Source: Holacanthus passer
Taxonomy: Eukaryota > Chordata > Actinopteri > Pomacanthidae
Length of the DNA stretch: 64,000 nucleotides
NCBI GenBank assembly: GCA_025331565.1
Contig: JAFREQ010000003.1
Coordinates: 248,001 to 312,000, forward strand
Direction of reading: 5' to 3'
The notes under the pieces were generated by a model. It saw nothing but the letters and a program-made list of their open reading frames with translations, was not told where the DNA came from and searched no databases. A program made the translations under genes and the position numbers. Below, piece after piece: positions 1 to 11,990 of this stretch. The number at the start of each line of letters is the position of its first letter. Position 1 is the first letter of the stretch.

Positions 1-227
1 GTTTAGTAAGCTCGGTTCTGCTCTCGTGAGTTTGCGTCATGGAAATGAAATCTGCACAATCTGAAATATTGAAATGAAGCAGTTTTCTTTAAGTTTTGAA
101 AGTTAAGTTAGGAAATTCTTCACTCCTTCACATTTTTTTTTGTTTCAAAACTTGTCAATACTTAAAAGAGTCCTTTACATTATTAAAGCCTAGGTCTAGG
201 TCTAATGCAGTGCGGTCACCCTTCCTT
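1..227. other. AT-rich edge, no gene seen
   Basis: No coding or RNA gene is recognisable. Short A/T runs only. Confidence 0.5.
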
Positions 228-557
228 CAACCCTGATTCCAAAAAACTTGGCACGCTGCGTAAAACGTAAATAAAAACAGAATGCAGCAGCTCAGTGTTT
301 ACTGACAACAGTTTTACAAAGTGTTCCCGAGTCCATGTGGTAAAATCCTTTATACAATCATGTGTTTGACAAAGTGTTGAACCTCTCTCCATCCTCGCTT
401 GTGAACGACTGAGTCTTTCCAGGATGAACCTTTCATACCCAATCATGATACTATCACCTGTTACCAATGAACCTGTTTACCTGTGGAATGATCCAAACAG
501 GTGTTTTTGGATCAGTCCACAACTTTCACAGTCTTTTGTTGCTCCTGTCCCAACTTG
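228..557. mobile_element. truncated TA-type DNA element, family A
   Basis: The left terminus (CAACCCTGATTCCAA) matches the inverted terminus of the fuller copy at 32552-33272. The segment 410-557 matches 32959-33106 with one mismatch in 148 bases. The right arm and terminus are missing, so this is a truncated non-autonomous copy. The sequence is of a type widespread in teleosts. No transposase is encoded. Confidence 0.75.
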
Positions 558-2206
558 TTTTGTCAACTGTGTCCTGAGGACTGAGTGAAAAGACAGATTA
601 CCAAACAAACTGTCTTGTAAATAAAGCGTGTAAATATGTGTTGTACCTGCTTGTTACACGTTTACTGACTTATGTCGACTGCCCCGTCGTGCTTGTTGTT
701 GTTGTTTGTTTGTTTTTGGTTTTGGTTCCTGTATTAGATGTGTTTATGGTTGGACTTTCATTTGTGTATATAGCAAATAAAGAAAATTCACATTCACAAA
801 GAAATTCACTATTTACCCTCGGGCCGATGATCCTGACTCAGTTTGTATCAACTTATTGAGGCTTTATGTGAAGATTTTTCATTATTGCTTTGACCTCTCT
901 TCTATGACCCTTGGTTTTCTTGGAGATTTGCTGCTATTCTTTGGATTTTTTTTTTTTTACAATTTTTAAGTGAGTTGTAACTTTTTTTTAAAGTGCATGA
1001 AAAAAAAAAATCCTTACAAAAACACACCACTGTGGCTGACAAATGCTCATTCATCATTTACTTTACTGAAGCTGTTTATAAATCTAAAACTAATAAATTC
1101 ATCTAGCGCAGGTTCTTGTGGGAAAACCAGCTCAGTTTCAGATCTCAGACATGAAAGCGTCGGACCACACAGTCCTCTTTGACCTGTGTCTACCTGCTTT
1201 GATTAATGACTCCGCGCTGTGACCGGAACATTAGGACGCTGTGACAAATTGGCAGATCTAAAAGGTTTTGGACAGTTAAGTGTACACTTAGTGGCGTGGC
1301 TAATGAGATATGTACTGTAGGTTTGGAGGTGGCTGAGTGTGTGTGTATATGTGTGTGTGTGAAATCATTTTGGCTCCACACACATGCAGTAATCAATTAG
1401 GAGACATTAGGCTGCAAAGTGAACTGATGCCAACAGAGTATTTCAGTCCAGCTCGTTCAATTAGAGCTAAACGTGAACTCTGGAGTTTGAGCTGACAGAT
1501 GCGAGAGGTGTCCTTGTAATTTTACTCTTTAATGTTTCAATTGGCAGCGTCTGTGAGGATGTTTCTATAGTGGGTTCATGCACAGAGCATTGGGCTGTGC
1601 TCCCCTCCAAACAGGAGGGGGAGAGACTTGCACGCCATTTTATTTGTGTTTGCTTTTGCCTTGGCTTCTTGTGAGGCGCGTTTTATGATGTTGGGTGAAT
1701 TCATGTATTTGTCATGCCTGCGGTCGAGCCTGTGAGCTCAACATGCACTCTGTATTTTGTTTTGAACATATGATTAGCAAATAAGCAAATGTTATGCTCT
1801 TGGCAAACTAAAAAGCAATATTTTGCTTTCTGAGAAGGCAGATTTATTTCGGGAGGAAAAAAAATAAAACATGGTGAAGATGAATTTCAGGAAACGAGAA
1901 GACAAAAGACAACCTAACCACCTGCTCTTAATTTTACTGGAATATGATCAAAACATGGTTAGCTAATCAGGGACAGATGAGCTTAATGCGCAATCTGTAT
2001 TTTGTTAAAAACGAGAACTTAAAATGGACTTATGCACTTCTTAAGAGACCAGCGAAGCCTTTCAACTGTAACAACTAAACATGTTGTGAATTAGTGCCCG
2101 AATGCCAAATTGAACCACAAGCCAGTCCAGCGTTGACCTTTGAACTTGACTATACCCACCAGCTTGATGTTGGCACTCCCTTTTCTTCTGTGCTGTGCGT
2201 GTTAAC
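558..2206. other. gene-free, possible conserved block at 1200-1560
   Basis: No exon seen. The first part is T-rich and simple. From about 1200 to 1560 the sequence is more complex, with several homeodomain-type TAAT/ATTA cores, and may be a regulatory block. This is inference only. Confidence 0.35.
1390..1399. promoter_or_regulatory. candidate homeodomain dimer site TAATCAATTA
   Basis: TAAT and ATTA separated by two bases form the P2 arrangement bound by paired-class homeodomain dimers. Further ATTAG/AATTG cores follow within 170 bases. Occupancy is unknown. Confidence 0.25.
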
Positions 2207-2231
2207 GTGTGTGTGTGTGTGTGTGTGTGTG
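2207..2231. repeat. (GT)n microsatellite
   Basis: Uninterrupted GT dinucleotides over about 25 bases. It explains the overlapping valine/cysteine-rich short open frames there, which are not genes. Confidence 0.95.
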
Positions 2232-3459
2232 GGTGCTCATTCATCTTGCGGTCTGTGCGAGGATATTGGAGGCAGACATGCATGGGAAAAGGTTTGTCGT
2301 GGCCTTGCGCATTTGGCAGCACGGGGTTAGGCTGTTCTTATTTGGGTTTGCTCGGTCGCAGGACAGAGTTCACGGACCTGCAGCCAGCATTTAATTGGTA
2401 AACACAATCGTGTTTTGAAAAACACATTTTATGGCTGTCACTGGGGCTGTAAGGAAAAAAGAGATGGAAAGATGTATTTATTCGCACATTAGCTGTCACG
2501 GCATATTTTGCGCTCGCTATAAATGTGCCAGCGGTTGTAAAGGAACTCGTAAATGATATTAACTACAGTATGTATAAACAAGTTTGATTAGTTACTCATG
2601 CTTTAAATGAGCTTTTATTTGGATTTGTACTCTTTGATTGATGCTTTAAATCAAGATGGGTTTGAAACCTCCAACTCCACACACACACACACTCGCACGC
2701 ACACACGTTGATATCTGCATGGAAATGTTGTCCATGCTTATGAACAATTTTGCTCCGCTCCTGCCAGGTGTTGGAGCTCCTTCGCCGCTCATGTAATGGT
2801 TAACTAGCTGTTGTGACTCTTTTTGAGGGTGGTCATGGGGTGGGGGCAAATTCATGAGCTGGGAAACACACACGCGCATGGACACAGTCACATGCATGCT
2901 GGATGATACTCGTATAACATGCACACACACTCCTTACTCTAACAGCCCTGAGGGATTAGTAATGGTTTCTTGGCAATGAGCCTGGTTTCTAGCACCACTC
3001 ATCGTTTGGGACCCCATATCCAGGGGATTTTCACTTCACCTCACAGTGTTTTTCTTGCGCTGAACTCATATGTTTTCATCTTGACAGCACATGCTAAAAG
3101 AGGAGCGATCATTGTAATCACGGCGAAACATGCGAAGGGTTCGAGAGGGGGCCACATGTTTGTCTAGTTGCGGGTTACAAATGGCGCGTCCCGTGTTTCC
3201 GATGCGTGCGTCCGCGCCGCTTTCACAACAAACCCACTAACGGTTTTACAGCCGCCAGTCGCCATGGCAGCGCTGGAAGCCAAAAGAAGTGCACCCTGGG
3301 AGGACAATATGAGCGTGTTGAGTGTCTTCAGGATTAGGACCACAGGGCTATTTTTCATTTCACCTTTGGGCCACCGAACAAGGGAGTAATGGGGAGCATT
3401 GCCTCTCCCAGCATCTAATCTCCCTTCAGCACTTGAGGCCAAGCAGCACAGTGGGAGGA

Positions 3460-3461
<2 letters not shown>
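2232..3461. other. gene-free stretch with short CA-rich patches
   Basis: No coding or RNA gene is recognisable. CA-rich runs lie at about 2677-2705 and 2868-2930. The block 3170-3300 is CpG-richer and low in repeats. Confidence 0.4.

Positions 3462-3490
<29 letters not shown>
3462..3490. repeat. (GT)n microsatellite
   Basis: About 29 bases of uninterrupted GT, followed by imperfect GT-rich sequence to about 3515. Confidence 0.95.
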
Positions 3491-3493
<3 letters not shown>

Positions 3494-3763
3494 CCGGGCA
3501 TGAGTGTGTGTGTATTTGTATGAGAGTGAGTAAGGGCCAGATGATGCACGCTAACAAGTGCAGCCACGGAATATTAATCACAGAGTCCTTAGTCTCACCA
3601 GCGCTTTGGCTGAGGACGGAGAGAGAGAGTCAGCATTCATGACATGTCTGCACTTGAACAGCAACACACAACCAGCTACTTTAACTCATTTCATTAGTTT
3701 GTATGTTTTTGAGCTGACAATTACAACCCCTAAAAATACATTGTTGGGGATTTAGTTTCTTAA

Positions 3764-3990
3764 AGGGAAATTCCAGTATTTGTTAACCTGGATTTTACCC
3801 TCATATTTTTGACTATTGGTCATACTCTCTCCCGCCTTTGTGGAGATTTGGGAAACATGGACTCTGGTTAGAATGAATGGGTTCACGATCAAGTGGTTCA
3901 TGTCTACTGCTTTCTAAACTGTAACAAATCTGCATACCATGCAGTTTTCAAACACTGCCCCTGTACAAAGGGGAGACATCAGTTTTGGGT
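3764..3990. repeat. interspersed MITE/SINE-like repeat
   Basis: Begins with an AAAGGGAAATTCCAGTATTT-type terminus followed by text I recognise as a common teleost interspersed repeat. Boundaries are approximate and the family name is unknown. Confidence 0.45.
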
Positions 3991-4199
3991 AATTAGTCTA
4001 AATCAGCTTTCTGTAGCAGTTACAGGTAGTTTTCATGTTTTTGGGGCTCGCAAGAGATGAACAAGATGATTCACACAATAGGAGAAAACTGAAAACAAAT
4101 TTCCTCTCAACATTGGTTTATTGTTTTTACTTTTCTCTTCTTTTACTTTTCTTGTCTAATTAGATGAGGGAAAATCACCTTTTGCTCACAAGTCATAGA

Positions 4200-4645
4200 C
4201 AAAATGTCATGGTTTTGGGTTTTAGTTTCCTTATTTCCTGTTTTATTTTGAAAGCGTATGTCACAGGTTTGTTGAATTACTTTACTTCCTGCATGTGTGT
4301 GTTTCCCACCTGTTTGATTGTCTGCCACGCCCTGATTGGTTTCATCTGTTATCCTCCCCTCCTTTAGCGTGTTCCCTTCACTCTGGACCAGTTTGTCTTT
4401 GGACCATGTGTCAAGTGTTACAGCTCATTTCACAGTGTTTTGTCTTAGTGTTTTTTTGGATCTTAGCTTGGTTTTCCTGAACCTTGCCTGTTTTTCTGGG
4501 ATTTCTGATTCTCACTTCTTTCTGGTTTTGACCCTTGCCTGCCTCATTGTGCCATAAGCCTTTGTGCATTTGCCTTTTTTGTAAATAAATCATTGAACTG
4601 CTGCAGCCCTGCCTCTGTTGTCTGCACTTGGGTCCAATCCCTTGT
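4200..4645 (+). mobile_element. retroelement-derived fragment (3'-end-like)
   Basis: T/C-rich sequence made of short motifs (CCTTGCCTG, TTTTGACCCTTGCCTGCC), then AAATAAA near 4585 and a CTGCACTTGGGTCC motif. This arrangement is typical of a widespread teleost retroelement 3' end or LTR. The short frames across it have no coding character. The exact class (LINE tail or LTR) is uncertain. Confidence 0.5.
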
Positions 4646-5959
4646 GTTCCTACTCCCTTGTTTGCACAATTGTAAGACAAAATAGGTTGTGACTAGTGAC
4701 AAGAAGTCGCTGTACATATTGTTTCTTATAATATTAGATTTTGACTAACTTTCTCATTATTACATAAAGACACAAAAGAAACATCTGTGGTGGACCAGGT
4801 TGTTGCATCACCGTTAAAAGCAGATAGGGATGTCAGTGCTGACGTCTTCAGGTATACAGTGCTGAACAAACTCCCCCCCAAGGGAGGAAGACTTATGAGA
4901 CTCATCTTCCACTTTCTAGTGTGTTGTACCTCCAGCCAGGCGGACTGAGTGGTTACCTGGGAGAGCGAAGAGCAGAGCACACAAACACATACAAATACAC
5001 CTGCGTGCACACACACACACATATACAAACACTACCGCGCTCATCATGTTTAATGGTTTCTGTGGAAAGCTGCCAAATTCACTGAAGATCTTTCTCTTCT
5101 TCGCCTCCTTATTCCATCCATCCCTCCCACTTTCAAGTCTCTTTCCCTCTCCCGACCCCTCCTCCAACAATTCACCACTACCTTCCTTATGAAATAAGAA
5201 CCCAACATAGAGAAAAGAGAGGCATAAGATGTCTGTGAAGCAACAATCTGTCACGATACCCAGTGTGCCACACACAGAACAGGCCTGCAGACACAGCACT
5301 ATCATTTTCCACATTGCCTAAAAGCACTTTAAGAAGACCTCCATTTTATTCCTTGAAAAAAAAATATGATTTAAACACAGAGGTCGTGACTAAGGTTATT
5401 GCAACAGAAAGTGATGGGGGGGCTGGTGAGGAATGTGTGGGAGCGTCGTCAAATTGATAAAAGTTTGTCTTAGGCCATTCTGCCCACGCGTCGGATGGAT
5501 TCGTACTTTCCTGTGCTACATTCTCTTTGCTGCAAAGTGAAGTTTTAAGATGCAGGAGATAACGCGCGGCGATGTGGTGAGTCTGATGTCATCGCGATGC
5601 CTTCAACGGCCTGTTTCAACACACTGATAATGGCCTCTAATGGTGCAGATTAGTACATAAAGCATTAGTATATGTAGTATAATATCACTATTTACCTGAT
5701 AATTAATATCAGTGCATGCCTTGTCTGACAAAGTAGATGCAGAGCAGATTGCAATTGCCCAAGATTTTGTGAATTCACAACTGTGAATTGCTGCATCGTG
5801 GAGCACAAACCATTCCCATAATGCAGCAGTAAGAATAGCTGGTCAAGTGCAGTGTTGTGTAATATTTGTGTGAATAAGTGCAACAGTTGTGGCAAGAGAT
5901 CATTTCACACAAAGTAATAGTAGGTGTTTAAATTAAAAGCAACTGCATTCTTTCCCTAA
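4646..5959. other. gene-free stretch
   Basis: No gene seen. It includes a CA-rich patch near 4978-5030 and a CpG-bearing block at 5480-5600. A perfect 14-base palindrome (TTGTGAATTCACAA) lies at 5767-5780. Confidence 0.4.
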
Positions 5960-6080
5960 CTTGTGTTTTGGTTGCCTAACCCTAACCATACCTTAAACAT
6001 AAATCACTTGTCATAACCATTATCTTTTCCAACCTTAACCATATCGTAGTTGCCAAGAGTAGATATAAAGAGCAAGAATA
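5960..6080. repeat. CCTAACCCTAACC-type interspersed repeat fragment
   Basis: Contains TTGCCTAACCCTAACCATACC and related CCTTAACCATA text. I recognise this as a fragment of a common fish repeat, not a telomere array. Boundaries are approximate. Confidence 0.4.
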
Positions 6081-8069
6081 AAACCTTTTGAACAAAAGAA
6101 TCAAAATGGCCAAAACCTTTTGTTTTCATTTTTTGCTGATTGGGTCTTAAAAAAACCTAAATTTGTTCAGAGGCTCGACCCTGAAAGCCCTCATCAATCA
6201 CCTTTGATTACCAAACAGTTCTTTACAGTTCTTTAAAAAAAAAAAAGAGTTTGCACATCCTGTTGTCCGCAGTTATATCGTACATGAAAGCTTCCCAGCA
6301 CTTTGCAGATGTGGACTATTAAGTTACTTTGCTGGAGCAGCTTGGCTCAGGTTTGGCGCCTTATTGGAGTAAATTTTGATTATTGTTTTTTTTTTGTTGT
6401 TTGTAGATTTCAAACACAAATGTCAGATCCCAGACTGAATCCATCCTTGTGCGAACACAATGAGAAGGTCGCTCATTCGATGCTTTGCACAAGATGTAAC
6501 TCGCAAAGCAAATGCTAAGAAAAGGTCAGCGCTGTAACACTGCATTTCGTGACTGAGAGCAGCAGTGTTTCAGATGACAGATGTTAGCTTGTTTGTCACT
6601 TAAAGACTTTTTCCATCCTTGGTGTGCACTTGCAAACACCCCGTCCCTAACAATCAACACTTGTGTTTCATGATTTGCACTGCAGTCAAGAATGTGAAGT
6701 CCTTGACATGCAGACGTTTTTTTTTTTTTCTTCTCGTGGAGATCAATGAAGTGAATGGCTGCGGATGACGCAGGATAAACTGAATCAGATGTATGTGGTT
6801 TTGATCAGGAAGCTTAAGGAGAGCGACATCGAATACTTCCTCTCCCCATTGTAATACATGGATCTCGCCTTTCACAATACATTATGCCCAGACACAACGG
6901 AAAAACAGGCCATATAATAGATCCTTTGATAGCATTATTACGAAAAAATGGCATTGTTGTTTCACTGCTGCAACACATCTGTCTGCTTCCCTTCTCCTCC
7001 AGATGTTTCTTGTTTTAGACTGCATGGAGTTTCTACATCAGTCAACATTTTTGACCATAAAAATGACTTTTTGATCTCGAGTCTCTGGTCTCACATCATG
7101 CAATGCCTGATAATGAATTTCATATTACACCATCCCAATTGTCATGACTAAGGCCTGTAAGTACGTTTCACTGGAAGACATATCATGATTTGTCATTCAG
7201 CAGCAGTGTTAATTTTGACACCCATATTTGAATTTTATAGACTTATTCTTTTGCCACAGTTTTGACTTCTGGTCCTATTTTAGAGTTTTCATTTTGATTT
7301 GGTTAAGTTGGTTTTATAACTCATGGTGGTATAATTCAGTCAGTGTGTTTATAACACATTCTCGAATTCTTTTAATCATTGCATGACAATACACTCGTGC
7401 ATGGATACATTTGCACTTTAATTATATTAGAGCGAATGGGAACAACATAATTCATTTCCAGCCAGGATCAGTAATAGAACCAACCACATAAATGAACCTA
7501 CAAAGTATTTTACAGTGAATGTTCAAAGATTTGCACTCACAATTAAAACGCTGCAGGGTCAATGGAAAAACATATGTTGTGTTTTCCACTCGTCCATGCC
7601 CATTTATGTACTGGCATAGATAATCACTATTTACTTTCTGTCATAATATCAACACGCAAACCTCTGTCAAAACCACTCTTTCAAAAGTGGTAGTTATCAA
7701 AAGCAAACCAATATTAAAAATGTTTCTAATAACCCTTGAATGTGCTCTTGCAGCACAGTCCAAGTCTATGGCCGCTCCCATCTGCGTCTGAATTATTGGG
7801 AAATTTTGAAAGTGGGAAATGTGACAATTTAATCATTCGCAGTATTTTTCAGTTTGCTTTGTTGCAGTCAACCTTTACGTAAAAGTACTTGGTCATGTTT
7901 TAAAGTTGATTTTTGTATGGCAAATTTTAGTCACTTTTCATTCATGGAATTTTAGTATAAATGTGTGACAGGAATATCTGGATTGTTCATTATACCCACA
8001 AACAACCTTGTCTCAATATATCCTCTATCAGGTTTCAGGTTACAATTTTTTACTCCCATCTAATTGAGT
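6081..8069. other. gene-free AT-rich stretch
   Basis: No exon, RNA gene or clear element seen. Poly-T runs occur at about 6386 and 6717. Confidence 0.4.
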
Positions 8070-8600
8070 CTACAGCTTCCCATACTGAGGTTCATCTGCA
8101 CTCAGGAGGCAAACTGCAGGTTGGGTGAAAGCTGGGGAATGTGTCCTTGGCCAGGTCATGGGTTTCCCCGTCCTCATCAACCTGTCTGGAGTGGACACTT
8201 CTTCACCTCCGCCCCCCTGCTTCACAGAGCCCCAGGGCTCCCAACAACACATAGGATTAATCCATATAATAAAGCGGGTGGCTGAATGGGTTTTGTAGAG
8301 AGCAGAAAGGAGGTAATGCTCTGTGTTTTCTAAATGGGGGAGCAGAGGGCCTTTCAGAGGGAAAACATGCTGATTACTGTATTGTAAAATGGCTTTTGAT
8401 TCTCCCTGCCTGCTTTAATCCCCGGGACACAACAGTGGCCCTGTCTCCCACCAATGGCAATTGAGCCTCTAAGGAGACTTGTATTACCAGCAAGCGGGGT
8501 TTAATTGTGAACTCGATCAGTTATTAAAGAAGCCAGGCCCCGCTGAATTGGAGACTGGTGGGCCAGTCCTCCACTGCTTTTGACCGTTGTGCCTCTTTCT
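8070..8600. promoter_or_regulatory. candidate enhancer block with K50 homeodomain sites
   Basis: A low-repeat, moderately GC-rich block unlike its AT-rich surroundings. It holds the palindrome GGATTAATCC at 8254-8263 (two overlapping TAATCC cores) and another TAATCC at 8416-8421, the site type of Otx/Pitx/Gsc homeodomains. Several AATTG cores follow. No coding frame explains the composition. The enhancer role is inferred. Confidence 0.35.
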
Positions 8601-8689
8601 TCCGAGACTGTGGTTCGCAGTTTGTTGTTTGCAATGCATAGGCCTGGGATGAATACAGGCTGCCCACTATAGAGTTCTTTCTTTTCCCT

Positions 8690-8960
8690 CCTCCCTCTAA
8701 GTTTTTCCTCCTCTTCTCCTACTGGCTTCCAGGGAACGCAATTAAAGTGGGGAATTTTATGGGAGGATGGAGCAGCGGTGGGGAGCGGAGGGGGAGCAGG
8801 CCAGCGAGGCTATTATCCCGTCCCGTAGGGTTGAATGGCTGGCCCCCCTCAGCGAACACAAAAGGAGTGGTCACAGCCGAACTGGAGAGCGGCCCCATCT
8901 GAAGAATGGCGGCCATCAGCAGTGGCTGGTCCCTGCTGGCTTTACGTCTCAGGATGTTCA
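8690..8960. promoter_or_regulatory. candidate conserved non-coding block
   Basis: A GC-rich, repeat-free stretch with CpGs between AT-rich flanks. Open frames run through it on both strands but no protein is recognisable. The best guess is a conserved regulatory element 3' of wnt7b. Confidence 0.3.
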
Positions 8961-9249
8961 CACTGCAAAAACTTTTGGTCTCAATAGTGACATATTTCTT
9001 TATCCTCAAAAAATATAAAAGACTTATTAGAAAGGTCAGTTGAGTTTAAATGGATGGGATCATGAGATTTGATTGCTATTCTGGAAGAGTTGACAAATAA
9101 TAATGCAGATAATCTAGTAATTGTTCAAGTCAATTATCAAGCTTTTATGTGTTTTATACCGTTGACACATGAACATATTTCACTCTTAGGCTTATTGTTG
9201 ATATCATTTTTCACTATTTTCCACATTGTTATTGACAAAAGCAGTAATT

Positions 9250-9500
9250 ACAACCTAGGGGTCCGGAGCCCCCAGTGGGTCCCAAAGTGAATCTAAGGGG
9301 CCAAAAATTAATTAAAGGAATAGAATAGCTTTTTTTTCTTGTAAAATAAGAGATACTTTCAGCTGTTTCATGCCCTTAAACGTCCTTAAAATTAATCAAT
9401 ATGTGATTAAAAAACTCATAACCACACACTGAGGCCATAACCTGTGAAAAGGAGTCAAGAGCACGTGCTTCATTTTGAGGGGTCACAAGTCGGGAACCAA
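9250..9500. repeat. interspersed repeat (AACCTAGGGGTCCGG type)
   Basis: Starts with AACCTAGGGGTCCGGAGCCC and ends near GGGGTCACAAGTCGGGAACC. The two ends are roughly inverted relative to each other. I recognise this as a common teleost non-autonomous element. The family is not certain. Confidence 0.5.
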
Positions 9501-11516
9501 ATAGGAAAAACAATTTATTAATTGATAATGAAAGTAATAAAATATTTGCAGCCATAGCAGAATTGTAAATGATGTTAAGAATAAGAGCTTCAAGAAGTTG
9601 TGATCTAAATAATAAAAAAAAACACCAACATTGGTCATATGTTCAAATGCCTAAAATTAACTGTTGTACTTTTTGTGGTTTATGTCAAAAATGAGTGTTG
9701 CCTGCAAAGGCTGAAACAGTGTGATGTGACATTGTTAGAAAACTGCAAAACATCTTGTGGAAGTGGTCAGAGTGGATGGTTTTGGATGGCTTTGACATGG
9801 GAAAACTGTTGTTTGCTTCCTGTTTCCTACCAACAGTCAGCGTTATTTTCTTTGAACCATGACCACTATTAACCCCCAACCATAATTAAGTGTCACGGGT
9901 GTGGAGTGTGGCTTTAAAGAAAAATCCAATAATTCCTTCAGGGGACCTGTTGTTGGGACCTGACCACAAAAACAGCATGTAGGCAGAAAGTGGGGTTAAA
10001 GAGCAAGATAAGAAGAGATTTAAAACACAGGTTAAAAGTCTCTTAGAAGAAATAAAATATCACTGAAGGAAACAAAATGTCTCAGTGTTAAAAAGTCCAA
10101 TCCAGCAGTCCGGATTTAGTTTTGGCTGCAGCACGCGGGTGGTCTCCAGTCCCACCTCATGGTGTCTCCAAATACAGAGGGTGAAAACAAATCAGCAGAC
10201 TTATCTGTCTCAGATGAGCTCCATTTCCTTCCCTCTGCCTCAGTGAGGCCCTCGGTTGTTGTGGCAGTGGCATCTGGGCCTATTGCTACAGTTAATATGT
10301 CTACAGGGGTTCTAAGGTGGGCCAAACATCACTGGTTGAGCTGTGGATCAGCTTCATATCTCACTCCACATTCAACCATAAATGATCAATGTAAAGCACA
10401 GAGTCCATGTTGATGCATATACAGTGAATGAGCCCTGCTGCACAACGGTACCTGAAGGTGAACTGTGGCATCAACTGGCAGGAAGACACAGAAATTGAGG
10501 TGCTTGTGGGTGAGGTGGATGTCAGAAAGCACATGTAGTTTGCTGTCCACAGCAGTGAAGTCTCAAACCAAAGAAGATGTAGTGAGTGGCGACACATAGG
10601 TGCTGCGATTAATGAAAGAAAATGAAATGAAAAAGAACTGCATCCTACTGTCAGAGTGTGTCTGCTGCTGTCAGGGGCACACCAGAGCTCACACCTATAG
10701 AGGCGCAAATAGCCTCAATACTTGGGGAAGCAAGTGTGTCAGAGGAGGAGGGAGACACTGACATGGCTGAGACCACAGAGGAACCCAGTAAAGCACTGTT
10801 TCATTTTTTATTACATTGCTGTGGGCCAAAGTGTTGTTAAGTTCTTCTTCCAGAGTTGGGATTGGCCGGTGGGGAGGGGGTTCCCAGCGCGGGGGTTGTA
10901 GCTTGTTGAAAATAGCACTAAACTAATATAACAAAACACACTCACCCTTTACGCACTCAGGGTAAGACTGCACCCAACAATGTACAGTAAGAGCACAAGT
11001 CTTAGCTCCTGTTCTCTGTTAGTGTGCACAGTATATGGTACAGTTTAGGCACTGTCCACAACAGAGAAGTAGAAGTGAGACATAATTCAGCTCGTTTTTT
11101 TTTTTTTTTACACCTTCTACCACATTTCGGACAGACCTAAAAACAGAACGCCCGCCCAGCGCTCCTTTTTACCTCAGCATTCCTTGCCATCCATCCGCCC
11201 AGTTCTCCATCACCGGACAATGGTGAATTGAGGACACCCTGGGCAGGCGAGCCTCTGTGGGGCCTGTGAGCTGTGTGCCAGTATGGGTAAATAGAGGCTC
11301 TTTAATATCCGCCAGGGGGCCGAGGGGTGGGAGTGGGGTCAGGGTACGGAGCTCACTGAACTGGCAGCCATGCAGTCCATTGTTGCTGTTTGTTAACAGG
11401 TGTGTGTGTTTAAATGGGAGTCTTTCAGTGGAGCTGCTACACGAGCCCATGGGGCCCGAGCACCTCTCACCCCCTCACAGTGTTCTCATCAATGACAGCT
11501 TTTCAGCAGCCTGGGG
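9501..11516. other. gene-free, with a complex tract at 10100-10840
   Basis: 9630-9960 looks like diverged repeat. 10100-10840 has a coding-like composition with short open frames (10159-10413 and 10658-10840 on +) but frequent stops and no recognised family. It could be a decayed element or retrocopy. 11150-11480 is GC-richer and repeat-free. Confidence 0.35.
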
Positions 11517-11550
11517 GGAGGAGGAGGAGGAGGAGGAGGAGGAGAGGAGG
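11517..11550. repeat. (GGA)n repeat
   Basis: GGA/GAG trinucleotide run on +. It accounts for the poly-Glu (+) and poly-Pro/Ser (-) open frames across it. Confidence 0.9.
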
Positions 11551-11711
11551 ACGATGAGGCTGGCTGAGAGATTAGAAGCGAGAGGACAGACTGCACTACA
11601 GTACACAGTGTTTGAGCAGGTACATTACAGTCAGGGAGACTGAATTTCAAGTTGTGTGGGAGGGATGGAAATACAGAGATGAATACGTGCACACATCCAT
11701 TTGCATGTGCA

Positions 11712-11990
11712 TTAAAGGGATGGTGCAACATTTTTGGAAATACATTTATCTGCTTTCTTTCAGATAATAAAATGAGGAGATTGAGATCAACCTCAAACGT
11801 GTGTTTTAAATAGAGTCAGGACATGCTTAGCCTAGCTTAGCATGAAGACAGGGGGAAACAGCTTGACTGGCTCAGCCCCAAGTTGAAAAGCTCACTAATG
11901 AACACATTGTGTTAATGGTTGTTTGTTTCCTGTAAATAAACAGAAATGGGGAAAAAAAAAACTACAATTTGTGGTTTTAGGTCGACTTTC
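11712..11990 (+). repeat. interspersed repeat, family C, near full length
   Basis: Begins TTAAAGGGATGGTGCAACAT and contains the hallmark CTTAGCCTAGCTTAGCATGA and AAGACAGGGGGAAACAGCTT text seen in a very common teleost repeat. A reverse copy lies at 25158-25268 and a partial one at 31920-32075. The right boundary is approximate. Confidence 0.65.

Noticed and set aside
5483..5494. CCCACGCGTCGG resembles a cDNA-library SalI adaptor
   Set aside because: One base differs from the adaptor I recall, and the surroundings are ordinary genomic sequence on both sides, so contamination is unlikely.
5960..6080. CCTAACCCTAACC text as an interstitial telomere
   Set aside because: Only about two units, embedded in a diverged interspersed repeat.
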